A stretch of 64,000 nucleotides of DNA from Nitrogeniibacter aestuarii (GCF_017309585.1 NZ_CP071321.1:2542001-2606000), one strand, 5' to 3'. Numbered from the stretch's first letter, positions 42,218 through 51,718 are shown. The notes: generated by a model from the letters alone, not told the origin. Made by a program: numbers and translations.

Positions 42218-43096
42218 TTAGCTGATCACACCGGCCTGATTCATGGCCGCGCGGAGACGTTCGTGGTTCGATGCGTCGAGTTGGGTCATCGGTAGCCGCA
42301 TGGTCGGGCCCACCAGGCCCATCTGGGACACTGCCCACTTGACCGGAATCGGGTTGGCTTCGCAGAACAACTGCTTGTGAAGGCCCAGCAGCGTCTGATT
42401 GATCGCGCGTGCCTTGAGGACGTCGCCCTCCATGGCCGCGACGCACATCTCGTGCATGGCCTTGGGTGCCACGTTGGCGGTCACCGAAATGCAGCCGTGA
42501 CCACCCAGCAGCATGAAGGCCAGGGTGCTCATGTCGTCGCCGGTGTACAGCGCGAAGTCCTTGGGCGCCCGCGCCACCAGGTCACAGATGCGTTCGATGC
42601 TGCCCGTCGCATCCTTGATCGCCGTGATGTTGGGGATCTGGGCCAGGCGAAGTGCGGTGTCGTTGGCCAGATCCGCCACGGTCCGCCCAGGCACGTTGTA
42701 CAGCCAGATCGGCAGATCATCGGCTTCGGCAATGGCCTTGAAGTGCTGGTAAAGCCCTTCCTGGCCCGGCCTGTTGTAGTACGGCACGACAGACAGACCT
42801 GCCGCGGCACCCGCCTTCTTGGCAAAGCGCGTCAGCTCGATCGCCTCTGCGGTTGAATTTGCGCCGACACCCGCGATCACCGGAATACGGTTGGCCGCGT
42901 GACTGACAGTGACACGGATGAGCTCGCAATGCTCGTCGACGTCAACCGTCGGCGACTCACCCGTGGTACCTACGATAACGATGCCGTCAGTACCCTGATC
43001 GACATGAAAATCAATCAGCTTGCGAAGGCTGTCGAAGTCGAGACTGCCATCTTCATGCATCGGCGTGACGATGGCGACAATGGAACCGGTAATCAT
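42218..43096 (-). CDS. dapA: 4-hydroxy-tetrahydrodipicolinate synthase
   Basis: 292 residues, the family length. Schiff-base Lys in ITAIKDATG, Tyr of the catalytic triad in SVVPYYNRP, and TTGESPT for pyruvate binding. It condenses pyruvate with aspartate-semialdehyde in lysine and peptidoglycan precursor synthesis. No Lys-sensitive leader is seen. First gene of dapA-bamC-MBL hydrolase. The aspartate kinase of the same pathway is at 21194-22423 in this window. Confidence 0.96.
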   Translation of the reverse strand: MITGSIVAIVTPMHEDGSLDFDSLRKLIDFHVDQGTDGIVIVGTTGESPTVDVDEHCELIRVTVSHAANRIPVIAGVGANSTAEAIELTRFAKKAGAAAGLSVVPYYNRPGQEGLYQHFKAIAEADDLPIWLYNVPGRTVADLANDTALRLAQIPNITAIKDATGSIERICDLVARAPKDFALYTGDDMSTLAFMLLGGHGCISVTANVAPKAMHEMCVAAMEGDVLKARAINQTLLGLHKQLFCEANPIPVKWAVSQMGLVGPTMRLPMTQLDASNHERLRAAMNQAGVIS

Positions 43097-43170
43097 CTGG
43101 CTACTGGGCTATGAAAAGCAAAAGCGCATTGTACCCGAATCACCGAAGCGAACACGCTGCAGCGCACGCA

Positions 43171-43199
43171 TGAAAAAGGCGGGCCTCAGGCCCGCCTTC
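43171..43199 (-). terminator. Rho-independent terminator after the deacetylase-family gene
   Basis: Minus strand: stem GGCGGGCC / GGCCCGCC with loop TGAG followed by TTTTTC. It lies about 20 bases past the stop at 43218 and upstream of dapA. Confidence 0.8.
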
Positions 43200-43217
43200 C
43201 ATGAGCAGACGTCCGCT

Positions 43218-44144
43218 TCAGATGTCAGCCAATGCCTTGATATGCGAGACCACTGAACGCGCCAGGGACGAAAGTGCGTAGCCGCCCTCGAGCATCGACA
43301 CGATGCGCTTCTGCGCGCTCTCTTCTGCAATCTCGCGCAACTGCCCGGTCACCCAGACATAGTCGGATTCAACCAGTCCGAGCGAGCCCATGTCATCTTC
43401 GTAATGCGCATCAAAACCGGCCGATATGATGATCAGCTCGGGCTGGTGCGCCCGCAGGGCAGGCATCCACATGTCCGTCACGATCTGACGGAATGCATCG
43501 CCCCGGGTACCGGCCGGAACGGGCACGTTACACATGTGTGCCGGCGGATTGTCGGCACCGCTGTATGGATAGAACGGGTGCTGGAAGATGCTGACCATCT
43601 GAACGCGCGGATCATCACGGAAGATGTCTTCCGTCCCGTTCCCGTGGTGAACATCAAAATCGACGATGGAGATCCGCTTCAGACCATGAGCGGCCATCGC
43701 ATGGTGAGCGGCCACGGCCACATTGTTGAAGAGGCAGAACCCCATGGCCTTGCTGCGCTCGGCGTGATGCCCGGGGGGACGAATGGCGCAGAAAGCATTT
43801 TCCACTTCGCCGCCCATCACCAGATCGACACCCATGATGCCAGCACCGGCGGAACGAACTGCCGCCTTCATGGACCCGGGGCCGACGGCGGTATCCGGAT
43901 CCAGGTGACGAATGCCGTGTTCCGGCACATTGGCGAGCAGGGACTCGACGTAATCCTTCGGATGAGCGCGTGAGAGCTGCTCGACACTTGCCGCTGGCGC
44001 GTCATGAAAGCTGAGGAACAAATCCAGCCCGGCGGCAATCAATCGGTCATTGATTGCAGAGAGCCGATCCGGGCACTCCGGGTGGTGCGCCCCCATGTCA
44101 TGCAACCAGCAATCCTTGTGAGAAATGAACGCAGTAAGTGACAT
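43218..44144 (-). CDS. Histone deacetylase family protein (acetylpolyamine amidohydrolase-like)
   Basis: 308 residues of the arginase/deacetylase fold. Zinc and catalytic motifs: PPGHHAERSKAMGFCLFNN, VDFDVHHGNGTE and the late ISAGFDAHYEDDMGSLGL. Bacterial members hydrolyse acetyl groups from polyamines or other amides; the substrate is not assignable from sequence. It stands alone, divergent from the MoxR operon 145 bases away and followed by a terminator before dapA. Confidence 0.9.
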   Translation of the reverse strand: MSLTAFISHKDCWLHDMGAHHPECPDRLSAINDRLIAAGLDLFLSFHDAPAASVEQLSRAHPKDYVESLLANVPEHGIRHLDPDTAVGPGSMKAAVRSAGAGIMGVDLVMGGEVENAFCAIRPPGHHAERSKAMGFCLFNNVAVAAHHAMAAHGLKRISIVDFDVHHGNGTEDIFRDDPRVQMVSIFQHPFYPYSGADNPPAHMCNVPVPAGTRGDAFRQIVTDMWMPALRAHQPELIIISAGFDAHYEDDMGSLGLVESDYVWVTGQLREIAEESAQKRIVSMLEGGYALSSLARSVVSHIKALADI

Positions 44145-44289
44145 AGCCCCCCTTCAGCCAAAAGTCATATCCTCGATGGCCTGCCCGGCGCACTGACGCC
44201 TGCTGGCAATGATGGGCATTCAAGTCGATGCCTCTTCTTTCCGTTCCATCATTATCCACTCAACCCGAAAAAATCCCAACCGACAATCC

Positions 44290-45204
44290 ATGAATCCGAG
44301 CAAAGCGCACACACTGCTGGACATCGCGGGCACCATCCTGCTGGGAAAAGCTCACCCACTACGGCTATCGCTGTGCTGCCTGCTGGCGGGTGGCCATTTG
44401 CTGATCGAAGATGTTCCCGGGGTCGGCAAGACGACACTGGCCCATCTGATGGCTCGACTCCCCGGTCTTGCCTTTCAACGCATACAGTTCACCAGCGATC
44501 TGCTGCCGGCCGACATACTCGGCGTTTCAATCTTCGACCGTGACAGCAGCGCCTTCAGATTCCACCCCGGGCCGGTCTTCGCGCAGCTGATTCTTGCCGA
44601 CGAGATCAATCGTGCAACGCCTAAGACCCAGAGCGCACTGCTCGAAGCGATGGAAGAAGGACAGATCACGGCCGATGGCGCAACCCTGCCCCTCCCGGAT
44701 CCGTTCTTCGTGATTGCGACCCAGAACCCGATGAGCCAGATCGGCACCTTTTCCCTGCCGGAGAGTCAACTCGACCGATTCCTGATGCGGATCGAACTCG
44801 GCTACCCGGACCCGGCCGCCGAGCTTGCCCTGCTCCAGGGGCAGTCGGGGCGACAACGGCTGAGCACCGTTGATCCGGTTTTCAGTGCTGAAGACCTCAT
44901 GCAGATGCAGCAAGCATGCGAGGCGGTCCACGTCTCGCCACCGATCGCCCGCTACGTTCATGCGCTACTCACGCATACGCGGCACAACCCGGATATTCCT
45001 CTGGGGCTGAGCCCTCGCGCCGGACTTGGCCTGATTGCAGCCGCGCGCGCATGGGCCTGGCTGGACGAGCGAGACCACGTCACGCCTGAAGACGTCCAGG
45101 CCGTGTTCGGCGCCGTCGCCAATCACCGCATGGGCCTGGGGCACGACATGTCGAATGCCCAGGGCACGTCACAGGCCATTCTCGCGGCCGTCGCGGTGCA
45201 CTGA
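44290..45204 (+). CDS. MoxR-family AAA+ ATPase
   Basis: 304 residues. Walker A GVGKTT in EDVPGVGKTTLAHLM, Walker B LILADEINR, sensor and arginine-finger region ATQNPMSQIGTFSLPESQLDRFLM. The helical lid follows to the end (GLSPRAGLGLIAAARAWA). MoxR ATPases help assemble or mature complexes, usually with a DUF58 and a transglutaminase-type membrane protein, as here. The start MNPSKAHTLL was chosen because earlier in-frame codons give a non-family N-terminus. It is 19 bases ahead of the DUF58 gene. Confidence 0.9.
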   Translation: MNPSKAHTLLDIAGTILLGKAHPLRLSLCCLLAGGHLLIEDVPGVGKTTLAHLMARLPGLAFQRIQFTSDLLPADILGVSIFDRDSSAFRFHPGPVFAQLILADEINRATPKTQSALLEAMEEGQITADGATLPLPDPFFVIATQNPMSQIGTFSLPESQLDRFLMRIELGYPDPAAELALLQGQSGRQRLSTVDPVFSAEDLMQMQQACEAVHVSPPIARYVHALLTHTRHNPDIPLGLSPRAGLGLIAAARAWAWLDERDHVTPEDVQAVFGAVANHRMGLGHDMSNAQGTSQAILAAVAVH

Positions 45205-45223
45205 AGATGGGGATGATGTGTTC

Positions 45224-46189
45224 GTGAGAAGCCAATGGCTGAGTCGGGCGATGGATTTGCGCCTGTTCCGGATACGGCCCGCCGAAGCCTATCCGATCGT
45301 GCTGGAGCGGCGGCGTATCTTTGTGCTACCCACGCGCAGCGGACTGCTGTTCGCTTTCACCCTGTTCGCCATGTTGCTGGCGTCGATCAACTACACCCTG
45401 AGTCTGGGCTACGCCCTGACCTTCCTGCTTGCCGGTGTGGGCGTCACCAGCACATTTCACGCGTACCGCAATCTGCTGGGGATCGAGGTCAACGGCGGCC
45501 ACGGTACGCCGGCCCACGTCAGCGACATGGTTGGGTTCGAATTCAGCTTGAACGACAAAGCACGTCGTGATCGTTTCGCCATCGGTGTCATCAATAGCGA
45601 AGAGACGGTCGTCACCGACCTGCCTGCCTCGAGCACGCTTCATGTTCGCCTGACATGCCGCGCAATCCGCCGTGGCCCGCTCGATGCGGGTCGCATCGTG
45701 ATCGAGACGCGCTTCCCGCTCGGTCTGGTCCGCGCGTGGAGTGTCTTTACGCCCGACCACACCGTGATCGTCTATCCGGCGATCGAGCGAGAGGCCCCCA
45801 ACCCACCGCGTGGAGGAGAAGACCACGATGGCGAGAGCAGTGCGAGCGACGGCAGTGACGACTTTGCCGGACTGCGTGGCCACCGCAACACGGATTCGCC
45901 CAGGCAGATGGCATGGAAGGCCATTGCACGAGCCGACACGCTCATTTCCAAGTCGTTCACCGCGTCAGCCGGTCAGCAGCTCGACCTGCGGTGGTTCGAC
46001 CTCCCGGATACGCTGGACACGGAGGCGCGGCTCTCGCGCCTGACCCGCTGGGTGGTCGATGCGGCTGCGCAGGCGAGGGAATACACGCTCACCCTGCCGG
46101 ACCAGTCCATCGGCCCCGGGCATGACGCCACTCATCGTGATCGCTGCCTGACCGCACTCGCGCTGTTCGGCATGTCGGCACACTCATGA
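45224..46189 (+). CDS. DUF58 membrane-anchored protein
   Basis: 321 residues. N-terminal pair of membrane helices after RRRIFVLPTRSGLL (LLFAFTLFAMLLASINYTLSLGYALTFLLAG), then the DUF58/vWA-like cytoplasmic part with REAPNPPRGG and YPAIE. The family couples MoxR ATPases to membrane complexes; the usual RxxxPxxxG region is RQMAWKAIARA. Start chosen as GTG 45224 with GGGGA upstream, because the RRxFxLPTR motif normally begins about 25-30 residues in; ATG 45251 is the alternative. Its stop overlaps the TgpA start by four bases (ATGA). Confidence 0.85.
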   Translation: MRSQWLSRAMDLRLFRIRPAEAYPIVLERRRIFVLPTRSGLLFAFTLFAMLLASINYTLSLGYALTFLLAGVGVTSTFHAYRNLLGIEVNGGHGTPAHVSDMVGFEFSLNDKARRDRFAIGVINSEETVVTDLPASSTLHVRLTCRAIRRGPLDAGRIVIETRFPLGLVRAWSVFTPDHTVIVYPAIEREAPNPPRGGEDHDGESSASDGSDDFAGLRGHRNTDSPRQMAWKAIARADTLISKSFTASAGQQLDLRWFDLPDTLDTEARLSRLTRWVVDAAAQAREYTLTLPDQSIGPGHDATHRDRCLTALALFGMSAHS

Positions 46190-48126
46190 ACGCAGCGCCG
46201 GCAGACACACGTGCCTTCTGGTGGATGCTGCTCACCGCCGCCATGTCGACGCTCCCGCATCTGCCCTACATCGCGTCGTGGCTGGGCGGCGGCACCGTCA
46301 TTATTCTGGCCTGGCAAGCGTGGCGGATTCACCGCCGCATCGACGCGCCCAGGTGGTACATCACCACCCCACTGGCGATCGGCGCCGGTGTCGCAGTGGT
46401 CATCACCTATCAGACACTCCTCGGCAAGCAGGCCGGCATTGCACTGCTGGTCGTCCTCTTGAGCCTCAAGCTGCTTGAATCGCGCTCACCGCGCGACTTG
46501 CGGGTCTGCATTTTTCTGGCCATGTTCCTGCAGCTTGGCCTCTTCCTCGACACCGAGTCGGCCCTGACGGCAGCCATCGCAGTGCTGAGTGCGCTCAGTG
46601 CCATCGCGACGCTCATTTCCCTGTCGGGTCTGCGTTCGCCGCAAAGAACACTGAAACTCGCAGGCACCATGGTGCTGCAGTCCGTCCCCTTCATGCTGTT
46701 GCTGTTCTTTCTGTTTCCACGCATCCCCGGCCCGCTGTGGGGCTTGCCGGAAGACGCGTTCGCCGCCAGAACCGGCCTCTCGGACAGCATGTCCCCGGGG
46801 AGCATCTCCGAATTGATCCAGTCCGGCGCAGTCGCATTCCGCGTCAAATTTGACGAAAGTCCACCGCCACGCCACCAGCTCTACTGGCGTGGCCCGGTGC
46901 TTACCAATTTCGATGGGCGCAGGTGGACACCGGTCAAGACGGGCGACGCTACGGCGCCTGAGTACGCGGTGGCGGGCACACCCTATCGCTACACCATGAC
47001 GCTCGAGGCGCACGACAAACCCTGGCTGCTGGCGCTCGACTACCCCGGGCCGGGCGTTCAGAACGCGCGCTACGCCACCGACTATCGATTACTCGATTCC
47101 AAGCGCATTCAGCAACGCACGCGCTACACAGCCGAAAGCTATCCGGAATCCCGAGTCGGCCTGAACGAATCGCAAAGCACGCTCGTCGTTGCGTTAACGC
47201 TCCCGCCAGAGCGCAACCCGCGCACGGTCGAACTGGCCCGCACACTTCGTGCAAGCCACGAGTCACCCGAAGCCACCTTGAATGCAGCCCTGTCGTGGAT
47301 GCGCACCGCAGGTCTCAACTACACACTCCGTCCGCCGACACTCGGCCTGAATACGGCTGACGAGTTTCTGTTCGACACCAAGCGCGGGTTCTGCGAGCAC
47401 TTCGCCAGCAGCTTCGTGATTCTCATGCGCGCGGCCGGCATTCCCGCGCGCGTGGTCACCGGTTATCAGGGCGGAGAACTCAACGCGTATGACGGTCATC
47501 TGGTTGTTCGTCAGTCCGATGCCCATGCCTGGTCCGAGGTCTGGCTGGAAGGCCGCGGCTGGTTGCGTGTCGACCCGACCGCTCAGTCACATCCGGCACG
47601 GCTCGACGACGGCCTGGCCGCGGCTCTGGGCGCCAATGACGCCATCCCCCTGTTCATTCGCCCGGACATGCAGTGGCTCAGGGATTTGCGCCAACGGTGG
47701 GACTTTGTCAACAACGCCTGGAATCAATGGGTCCTCGGGTACGATCAGGCGCGACAGCAAGACTTCCTGAGCCGCCTGGGACTCGAGAAAGGCAACTGGC
47801 CACAGCTGGCGGGCGTTCTGCTTGGCATGAGCGCGCTGATCATGCTGACTCTTCTCTGGTGGGCACACCGCACGCAACGGGAATCCGACCCACTGCTGCG
47901 CCAATGGGCGCGATTCGAACATAAACTGCGTCGAGCCGGCGTTCCGCGGTTGATCCACGAAGGCCCTGACGACTATGCTAGGCGAGCAGGCGCGGCCCTT
48001 GTGGCTCATCGCGACGCCATCGGCTCAATCGCCACGCAGTATTCACGCCTGCGGTACGGTCGAGGCACACCGGAGCGCCATGAAATCCAGCAACTCAAAT
48101 CCATGATCGACAGGTTGAAATTCTGA
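46186..48126 (+). CDS. tgpA: TgpA-type membrane transglutaminase (DUF3488)
   Basis: 646 residues. Six or so N-terminal membrane helices (about 10-200), then a periplasmic transglutaminase core with Cys403 (KRGFCEHFASSF), His447 (SDAHAWSEVWL) and Asp463 (RVDPTA), then one more helix (about 545-565) and a C-terminal DUF4129-like cytoplasmic tail. TgpA of Pseudomonas is essential there and works with MoxR and DUF58 proteins; the substrate is not known. It overlaps its neighbours by a few bases on both sides, so the four-gene operon is translationally coupled. The gene symbol is by similarity. Confidence 0.87.
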   Translation: MNAAPADTRAFWWMLLTAAMSTLPHLPYIASWLGGGTVIILAWQAWRIHRRIDAPRWYITTPLAIGAGVAVVITYQTLLGKQAGIALLVVLLSLKLLESRSPRDLRVCIFLAMFLQLGLFLDTESALTAAIAVLSALSAIATLISLSGLRSPQRTLKLAGTMVLQSVPFMLLLFFLFPRIPGPLWGLPEDAFAARTGLSDSMSPGSISELIQSGAVAFRVKFDESPPPRHQLYWRGPVLTNFDGRRWTPVKTGDATAPEYAVAGTPYRYTMTLEAHDKPWLLALDYPGPGVQNARYATDYRLLDSKRIQQRTRYTAESYPESRVGLNESQSTLVVALTLPPERNPRTVELARTLRASHESPEATLNAALSWMRTAGLNYTLRPPTLGLNTADEFLFDTKRGFCEHFASSFVILMRAAGIPARVVTGYQGGELNAYDGHLVVRQSDAHAWSEVWLEGRGWLRVDPTAQSHPARLDDGLAAALGANDAIPLFIRPDMQWLRDLRQRWDFVNNAWNQWVLGYDQARQQDFLSRLGLEKGNWPQLAGVLLGMSALIMLTLLWWAHRTQRESDPLLRQWARFEHKLRRAGVPRLIHEGPDDYARRAGAALVAHRDAIGSIATQYSRLRYGRGTPERHEIQQLKSMIDRLKF

Positions 48127-49163
48127 TGTCACTTCTTGCGCGCATCCGGCGCCTATCGATGGCCACGGCCATCGCCATCCTCCCCGTCACCGCGTTTGCT
48201 CAACAAAGTTACGCAGAACACCCGGAGGCCCTTGCATTTGCGCGCAAGATGCACGCTGAGCACGGCTTTGCTCAGGAAGAGGTCATCGCAACCCTTGGGC
48301 AGCTCAATCCCGACAACCGGGTCATTCGATTGATTACTCCACCCAAGAAGTCCGGTCGCAAACGCTCGTGGGATCGCTATCGCAGTCAGTTCATCGAACC
48401 GATGCGCATCGAGCACGGCGTTGAATTCTGGAACGAAAATGCCGACACGCTCGCGCGTGCCAGTGAGCGTTACGGCGTCCCCGAAGAAGTGATCGTCTCC
48501 ATCATTGGCGTCGAAACCATCTATGGACGCAACACGGGTCACTTCAACGTCGCCGAGGCCCTCGCGACGCTGGCCTTCGACTATCCGCCGCGCGCAGAGC
48601 TGTTTCGCAAGGAGTTGGAAAACCTCTTTTTGCTGGCCCGGGAACAGGGGCGTGATCCCCTGATTTTCGAGGGTTCTTACGCCGGCGCCATGGGATATCC
48701 GCAGTTCCTGCCGAGCAGTGTCCGCAACTACGCCGTCGACTTTGACGGCGATGGGCACATCGACCTGGAATCCAGCACGGCAGACGCGATCGGCAGCGTG
48801 GCCAACTATCTGGCCGCACACGGCTGGGAGCACGGTGGTCCGGTCGCCATTCGCGCCCATGTCGAATCGGAAACCGCCATCAAGCCGCTCATCGACGCAG
48901 GTATCGATCCGGTCTTTTCAGCGGAAGACTTCAGCGCACACGCCGTCCTGCCGCTGGACGACTATCCCGCCGAACAGCGGGCGGCATTGATTGACCTGGA
49001 AACGCCGGGGGCGGCAACTGAATACTGGCTGGGATTCCGGAATTTCTACGTGATCACGCGCTACAACCGCAGCAGCTTCTACGCCATGGCGGTGTTCGGT
49101 CTGTCACAGGCACTGAGAAACGCCCACACGGAGACGACGGTCAGTGCCGCTGCGATGCGTTAG
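48126..49163 (+). CDS. mltB: Lytic murein transglycosylase B
   Basis: 345 residues. Sec signal peptide (MSLLARIRRLSMATAIAILPVTAFA) without a lipobox Cys in the usual place, so it may be a soluble periplasmic form. The catalytic Glu lies in SIIGVETIYGRNTG, followed by YAGAMGYPQFLPSS and the FDGDGHIDL segment, hallmarks of family 3 transglycosylases. It cleaves glycan strands to 1,6-anhydro products. The start overlaps the tgpA stop by one base (TGATG). Its stop overlaps that of the convergent rpoS gene by three or four bases. Confidence 0.93.
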   Translation: MSLLARIRRLSMATAIAILPVTAFAQQSYAEHPEALAFARKMHAEHGFAQEEVIATLGQLNPDNRVIRLITPPKKSGRKRSWDRYRSQFIEPMRIEHGVEFWNENADTLARASERYGVPEEVIVSIIGVETIYGRNTGHFNVAEALATLAFDYPPRAELFRKELENLFLLAREQGRDPLIFEGSYAGAMGYPQFLPSSVRNYAVDFDGDGHIDLESSTADAIGSVANYLAAHGWEHGGPVAIRAHVESETAIKPLIDAGIDPVFSAEDFSAHAVLPLDDYPAEQRAALIDLETPGAATEYWLGFRNFYVITRYNRSSFYAMAVFGLSQALRNAHTETTVSAAAMR

Positions 49164-50095
49164 AGCAGAGCGTCCTTGTGCATGCCACGCCGCTTGAGGA
49201 TGCGGCGTAACTGACCCAGCGCTTCGAGCTGAATCTGCCTGACGCGCTCGCGCGTAAGGCCCAACTGGCCCGCGAGTTCCTCAAGCGTATAGACCTCGAC
49301 CTCATCAATGCCGTAGCGGTGGCGAACGACCATTTTCTGCTTGTCGTTCAGCATGTCGATCCATTCGTGGATGAGCTCTTCCACCTCGTGTGTATGGATA
49401 CTGATCTCGGGCAGGTCGGCATTTTCGTCGCGCAATGACTCGCCAATGGAAAGGGACGGATCGATGTCCAGCGGGGCATCCAGCGACGCCGTGTGCTCAT
49501 TGAGGGCAAGCATGGCGCGCACGGTCTCTTCGGTTTTTCCGGTCTCCCGGGCAACTTCCTCGATCAGGCGATCCTTGTTGCCTGCCGCCTCGACCTTTCG
49601 GCAGGCGCGCAAGACCTGATTGAGCTCCTTGACCACGTGCACCGGCAGGCGAATGGTGCGCGACTGGTTCATGATCGCGCGCTCAATATTCTGGCGGATC
49701 CACCAGGTGGCATAGGTGGAAAAACGGAAGCCCCGCTCCGGGTCGAATTTTTCCAGCGCGTGCATCAAGCCCAGATTGCCTTCCTCAACGAGGTCGAGCA
49801 GAGGAATACCCCGATTCAGGTAATGCTTGGCGATGTTGACCACGAGGCGCAGGTTGCGCTCGATCATGATCTGGCGGGCCTCGAAGTCACCCTTGCGCAC
49901 ACGTCGCGCCAGCGCGCCCTCTTCCTCTGCAGTCAGCAGCGGATTGGCACCGATATCGTTGAGATAGAGCTGAGTGACGTCGCTGAGGAACTCGCTTTCG
50001 AAGGTCTTTGCCGGCGTCCCGCTGAACGCTTCTACTTCTGGCGGCAGATCCGGCGATTGATCGTCAACGTCATCGTTCAAAGCCGGATCGTACAT
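49160..50095 (-). CDS. rpoS: RNA polymerase sigma factor RpoS
   Basis: 311 residues starting MYDPALNDDVDDQSPD. Region 1.2-2 includes DVTQLYLNDIGANPLLTAEEE and KHYLNRGIPLLDLVEEGNLGLMHALEKFDPERGF; region 2.4 is STYATWWIRQNIERAI; region 4.2 is LEELAGQLGLTRERVRQIQ. It is the general stress and stationary-phase sigma factor. AGAGGG precedes the ATG at 8 bases. It is the last gene of surE-pcm-nlpD-rpoS; a promoter inside nlpD is known in E. coli, but I cannot confirm one here. Start taken from the family N-terminus. Confidence 0.95.
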   Translation of the reverse strand: MYDPALNDDVDDQSPDLPPEVEAFSGTPAKTFESEFLSDVTQLYLNDIGANPLLTAEEEGALARRVRKGDFEARQIMIERNLRLVVNIAKHYLNRGIPLLDLVEEGNLGLMHALEKFDPERGFRFSTYATWWIRQNIERAIMNQSRTIRLPVHVVKELNQVLRACRKVEAAGNKDRLIEEVARETGKTEETVRAMLALNEHTASLDAPLDIDPSLSIGESLRDENADLPEISIHTHEVEELIHEWIDMLNDKQKMVVRHRYGIDEVEVYTLEELAGQLGLTRERVRQIQLEALGQLRRILKRRGMHKDALL

Positions 50096-50108
50096 CGCTA
50101 CATCCCTC

Positions 50109-51047
50109 TCATCGGTTGGGCAAGTACTTGAGTGGATCAACCGGTTTTCCGCGTCGCCGAATCTCGAAATGCAGCTTCGGCCGATCCGCGTCGGTATCCC
50201 CGAGTTCAGCAATCTTCTGACCTTTGGCGACCGATTGCCCCTCTTTGACGAGCAGGGTTCTGTTGTGTGCGTACGCGCTAAGGAAATCGGCGTCGTGCTT
50301 GATGATGACGAGTTTTCCATAGCCGCGCAAGCCAGCGCCGGCATAAACCACCCGCCCTGACGAGGAGGCAAGCACATCGTCACCCGGTTTGCCGGCGATA
50401 TCGATTCCCTTGGTCTTGCCATCGGCAAAATTCGACAGCACCTTTCCACCCGTCGGCCAGATCCAGGGCGTGGACAGGTCAGGCGCAGCCACCGCAGACT
50501 CGTTCGCCTGAGGCTCGCTTGGCGTCTCGGCGACAACTGTCTTGCTCTCGTTGGCGGCCTTCCAGGCCTCGTCCGAATAGGCGACAACCCGCCCAACGGG
50601 CTCCCGCTTGACTTCAGGCGCCTGAGCAGACGTCGCCGGCGCCGTCGTGACCGGTTCAGTCGTCGCCACAGGGGTCGAACCGATCGTGGGCCCGGAAGGC
50701 GACACCGGAGTGACGGTCACGACATTGCCTGAAGGCGGTGCCACGCGAATGCGCTCACCGACCGCCAGCTGGTTCGGATCGGTCATGTTGTTCCAGCCGG
50801 CAACCTCTTGCCAGGTATAGCCGAATTTCTGCGCGATGCGATTGAGCGTATCGCCCTTCTCCACCACGTAGTATTCCTGCCGGGCTGGCGCGCCGACGAC
50901 ACCCTGCTCGGCCTGCCCAACCGTGGGCTGGCCCTCTTGTGACACAGGGCGATCCGCCACCGGGGCCGTGTCGGGCGTGGTGCACGCGCCCAGCACCAGT
51001 GCCAGGCTTGCCAGAATCAGACGAAGGTTCATTCCTTTCATGTTCAC
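50109..51047 (-). CDS. nlpD: NlpD-like LysM and degenerate M23 peptidase lipoprotein
   Basis: 312 residues. Lipoprotein signal peptide with lipobox LVLGAC, a LysM domain (about 58-103; YYVVEKGDTLNRIAQKFGY), a Pro/Thr-rich linker, and a C-terminal M23 domain (WPTGGKVLSNFADGKTKGIDIAG). The zinc ligands are changed (KTKGIDIAG and KLHFEIR instead of HxGxD and HxH), as in NlpD, which activates amidase AmiC rather than cutting peptidoglycan itself. Start: GTG 51047 shares bases with the pcm stop (GTGA), with ATG 51041 as alternative. Located between pcm and rpoS, the canonical position. Confidence 0.9.
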   Translation of the reverse strand: MNMKGMNLRLILASLALVLGACTTPDTAPVADRPVSQEGQPTVGQAEQGVVGAPARQEYYVVEKGDTLNRIAQKFGYTWQEVAGWNNMTDPNQLAVGERIRVAPPSGNVVTVTPVSPSGPTIGSTPVATTEPVTTAPATSAQAPEVKREPVGRVVAYSDEAWKAANESKTVVAETPSEPQANESAVAAPDLSTPWIWPTGGKVLSNFADGKTKGIDIAGKPGDDVLASSSGRVVYAGAGLRGYGKLVIIKHDADFLSAYAHNRTLLVKEGQSVAKGQKIAELGDTDADRPKLHFEIRRRGKPVDPLKYLPNR

Positions 51048-51718
51048 TCGGTACCCGCCAGAAGCGGTACAAATCTTACAGCGTCGAGACGGGTCTCCTT
51101 GAAGACGCCCCCCTGACGCTCAACGAGAATCAGCGACTGCTGCCGGTCGCCAACGGGAACCAGCGCGCGCCCGCCGGGCGCCAGCTGGTCCTTCAGTGCC
51201 TGAGGCACACCACCAGCCGAGGCCGCCGCCACGATGATGGTGTCGAACGGTGCCGCTTCAGGCAAGCCAAGCATGCCATCAGTGTATTTCAGCCGCACAT
51301 TGGGCAACCTGAGCTGCCGAAGGTTCTCCCGCGCACGGTCGAGCAGCCCGCGAATGCGCTCGACGGCATAGACATCGGAACACAGGTGCGAAAGCACCGC
51401 CGCCTGATACCCGCATCCGGCACCCACTTCAAGCGTCTTGCCCAACTCGCGTCCTGATCGCAGGATCTCGGCCATGCGGGCCACGATGAACGGTTGCGAG
51501 ATGGTCTGCTGATACCCCAAGGGCAGTGCCGTATCTTCATAGGCACGCGAGGCCAGCGCCTCTTCGACGAACAGGTGACGCGGAACCAGATTGAGCGCCG
51601 CCAGTACCTTTTCATCCTTGATGCCGTGCTGCCGCAGGCGTTCCACCATTCGCGCCCGTGCGCGCGTGCGCAGAGCGGCGGTGGCGTTGGGGCTGCGCAA
51701 CTCGGTCACCGAAGCCAC
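51044..51718 (-). CDS. pcm: Protein-L-isoaspartate O-methyltransferase
   Basis: 224 residues. SAM motif I is LEVGAGCGYQAAVLS; the substrate region GYQQTISQPFIVARM is the PCMT signature; ends in VRFVPLLAGTE. It methylates isoaspartyl residues in aged proteins. It overlaps surE by 13 bases and nlpD by four, so the operon is tightly coupled. Start at MASVTELRS is the only good candidate. Confidence 0.94.
   Translation of the reverse strand: MASVTELRSPNATAALRTRARARMVERLRQHGIKDEKVLAALNLVPRHLFVEEALASRAYEDTALPLGYQQTISQPFIVARMAEILRSGRELGKTLEVGAGCGYQAAVLSHLCSDVYAVERIRGLLDRARENLRQLRLPNVRLKYTDGMLGLPEAAPFDTIIVAAASAGGVPQALKDQLAPGGRALVPVGDRQQSLILVERQGGVFKETRLDAVRFVPLLAGTE

Noticed and set aside
40960..42225. 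421-codon plus-strand open frame across bamC
   Set aside because: Antisense of bamC, whose lipobox and domains are clear.
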